Source: Chitinophagales bacterium
GTDB lineage: Bacteria; Bacteroidota; Bacteroidia; Chitinophagales; Chitinophagaceae
Direction: 5' to 3'
Assembly (NCBI GenBank): GCA_015655435.1
Contig: JAATFC010000241.1
Location: 1-32,541 of the forward strand
DNA: 32,541 nt
Positions 31,609-32,541 of the stretch are shown here, piece by piece. Numbering within the stretch: the first letter of the stretch is position 1; every line of letters starts with the position of its first letter. A model generated the notes under the pieces. That model saw nothing but the letters and a program-made list of their open reading frames with translations. It did no database searches and was not told the origin of the DNA. The translations under genes and the position numbers were made by a program.

Positions 31609-32541
31609 TTAGAAATTAATATTGGCTCCTATAATGAAAGAACGAGACTGCGGATACCTAGCCATGTCTATCCCATATTGGTCCATACCTAGCTCTGGAT
31701 CAAAGCCACTATATTTGGTAAAAGTCAATAGATTGTTGGACGTGACATAAAATCTTGCACCCTGTATTTTTATCTTTTTAATCAAATTACTAGGAACTGC
31801 ATAGCCAATAGTCGCACTCTTAACTCTCAAGTAAGAACCACTCTCAAGATAAAAATCGGAGTTCGTTCCAAAATTTCCGTTGGCGTCGCTTGCCGTGATA
31901 CGAGGAATATTTGTATTGGTATTCGTGGGAGTCCATGCGTTTAAAATATCTTTTAGCATATTATAGTTCTGACCAACCCCGGCATTCAGACCTGTATATT
32001 TTAAGGCATTGAAAATCTTGTTGCCTCCAACTCCTTGCAGAAACAGATTAAGGTCAAATCCTTTGTAACTAAAATTCAGACTAGTATTGTATGTTATTTT
32101 CGGATATCCGCTACCGCTCGCAACACGATCATTGTTGTCAATTTTTCCATTACCATTTGCATCGACAAACTTAATGTCTCCGGGTTTTGCATTCGGTTGA
32201 ATCAAGTTTCCGTCTGCATTGACATATTTGTTTATTTCGTCCTGCGACTGGAATAATCCTGCTGTTTTTACCAAATAATAAGAATACAAAGGTTGCCCTA
32301 CCTGCAAACGTATTGGAGTGAGTGCGCCTCTGACGTTAAAGTCAACAGAAGAAGATGTTATACCATTAGGCAGGGACAATAGTTTGTTACTCAACGTTGT
32401 CACGGACGCGTTGATACTATATTGGAAATCCTTTTTAGAATCGCTAGTATAGTTAAAACCAAACTCAAAACCTTTGTCTTGCGCATTGCCACCGTTTTGC
32501 CATTGTCCAGACACACCCGTCGTTCCCGCTAACGGCACATA
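31609..32541 (-). CDS. SusC/RagA-family TonB-dependent receptor, C-terminal part
   Basis: The frame runs off the right edge, so only about 310 C-terminal residues are seen, and the GTG at 32538 is internal. The segment is beta-barrel with alternating aromatic residues. It contains GEFGFNYTSDSK-type strands, KPGDIKFVDANGNGKIDNNDR, a calcium-like DxNGNGKID loop typical of SusC-family barrels, and the last strand ending in SFIIGANINF with terminal phenylalanine. It transports the ligand captured by SusD. The missing part should hold the plug, the TonB box and most likely a carboxypeptidase-like domain. Confidence 0.93.
   Translation of the reverse strand, partial: YVPLAGTTGVSGQWQNGGNAQDKGFEFGFNYTSDSKKDFQYSINASVTTLSNKLLSLPNGITSSSVDFNVRGALTPIRLQVGQPLYSYYLVKTAGLFQSQDEINKYVNADGNLIQPNAKPGDIKFVDANGNGKIDNNDRVASGSGYPKITYNTSLNFSYKGFDLNLFLQGVGGNKIFNALKYTGLNAGVGQNYNMLKDILNAWTPTNTNTNIPRITASDANGNFGTNSDFYLESGSYLRVKSATIGYAVPSNLIKKIKIQGARFYVTSNNLLTFTKYSGFDPELGMDQYGIDMARYPQSRSFIIGANINF

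Overview
The window looks like chromosomal DNA from a Bacteroidota bacterium, most likely in or near the Chitinophagaceae. The basis is a SusC/SusD pair, the gliding genes gldF and gldG, the Bacteroidota form of PurM, DUF1573/DUF983/DUF3810 proteins, many TAnnTTTG promoter elements just upstream of start codons, and few Shine-Dalgarno sequences. No phage, transposase, integrase or CRISPR array was seen. Both ends cut through genes: purM on the left and a SusC-type receptor on the right.

Layout. 1-2.1 kb: purM (partial), a Dyp-type peroxidase and tRNA-Thr(CGT). 2.1-4.2 kb: a dispersed inverted repeat and two tandem secreted WxPGYW-repeat paralogs. 4.3-5.3 kb: a PfkB sugar kinase. 5.4-7.9 kb: gldF-gldG. 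7.9-10.0 kb: convergent terC and chaA, both ion-related membrane proteins. 10.0-14.8 kb: a second inverted repeat, aroQ, a small lipoprotein, carA, two DUF1573 proteins and a lone GT-B glycosyltransferase. 14.8-18.9 kb: a third inverted repeat, a DUF3810 membrane metalloprotease-like protein, a DUF6600 lipoprotein with a long Asn/Thr tail, and a PHP phosphatase.

18.9-20.6 kb is an AT-rich arsenic module: arsR, DUF6428, a 41-residue membrane peptide and arsC. It has two matching palindromic operators and no efflux pump in view. 20.6-25.4 kb holds an aminotransferase, an AraC regulator, a DUF983 protein, an FKBP isomerase, an unknown membrane protein and mtgA. 25.4-28.4 kb holds a YejK/NdpA-type nucleoid-associated protein, two paralogous lipoproteins and a secreted class II cyclic-nucleotide phosphodiesterase. 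28.4-32.5 kb is a leftward operon: susC-susD, then a secreted PLC/GDPD-like phosphodiesterase and a secreted tyrosine-phosphatase-family enzyme. It reads like an uptake locus for a phosphoester rather than a polysaccharide.

The strongest unexplained signal is sequence-wide. The heptamer ATATTGG/CCAATAT occurs roughly fifty times, and the nonamer ATATTGGAC/GTCCAATAT at least 12 times, in genes and in gaps and on both strands. That is far more than base composition predicts. A second pattern is that several genes have a promoter -7 element only about 4-7 nt before the ATG, which suggests leaderless mRNAs.
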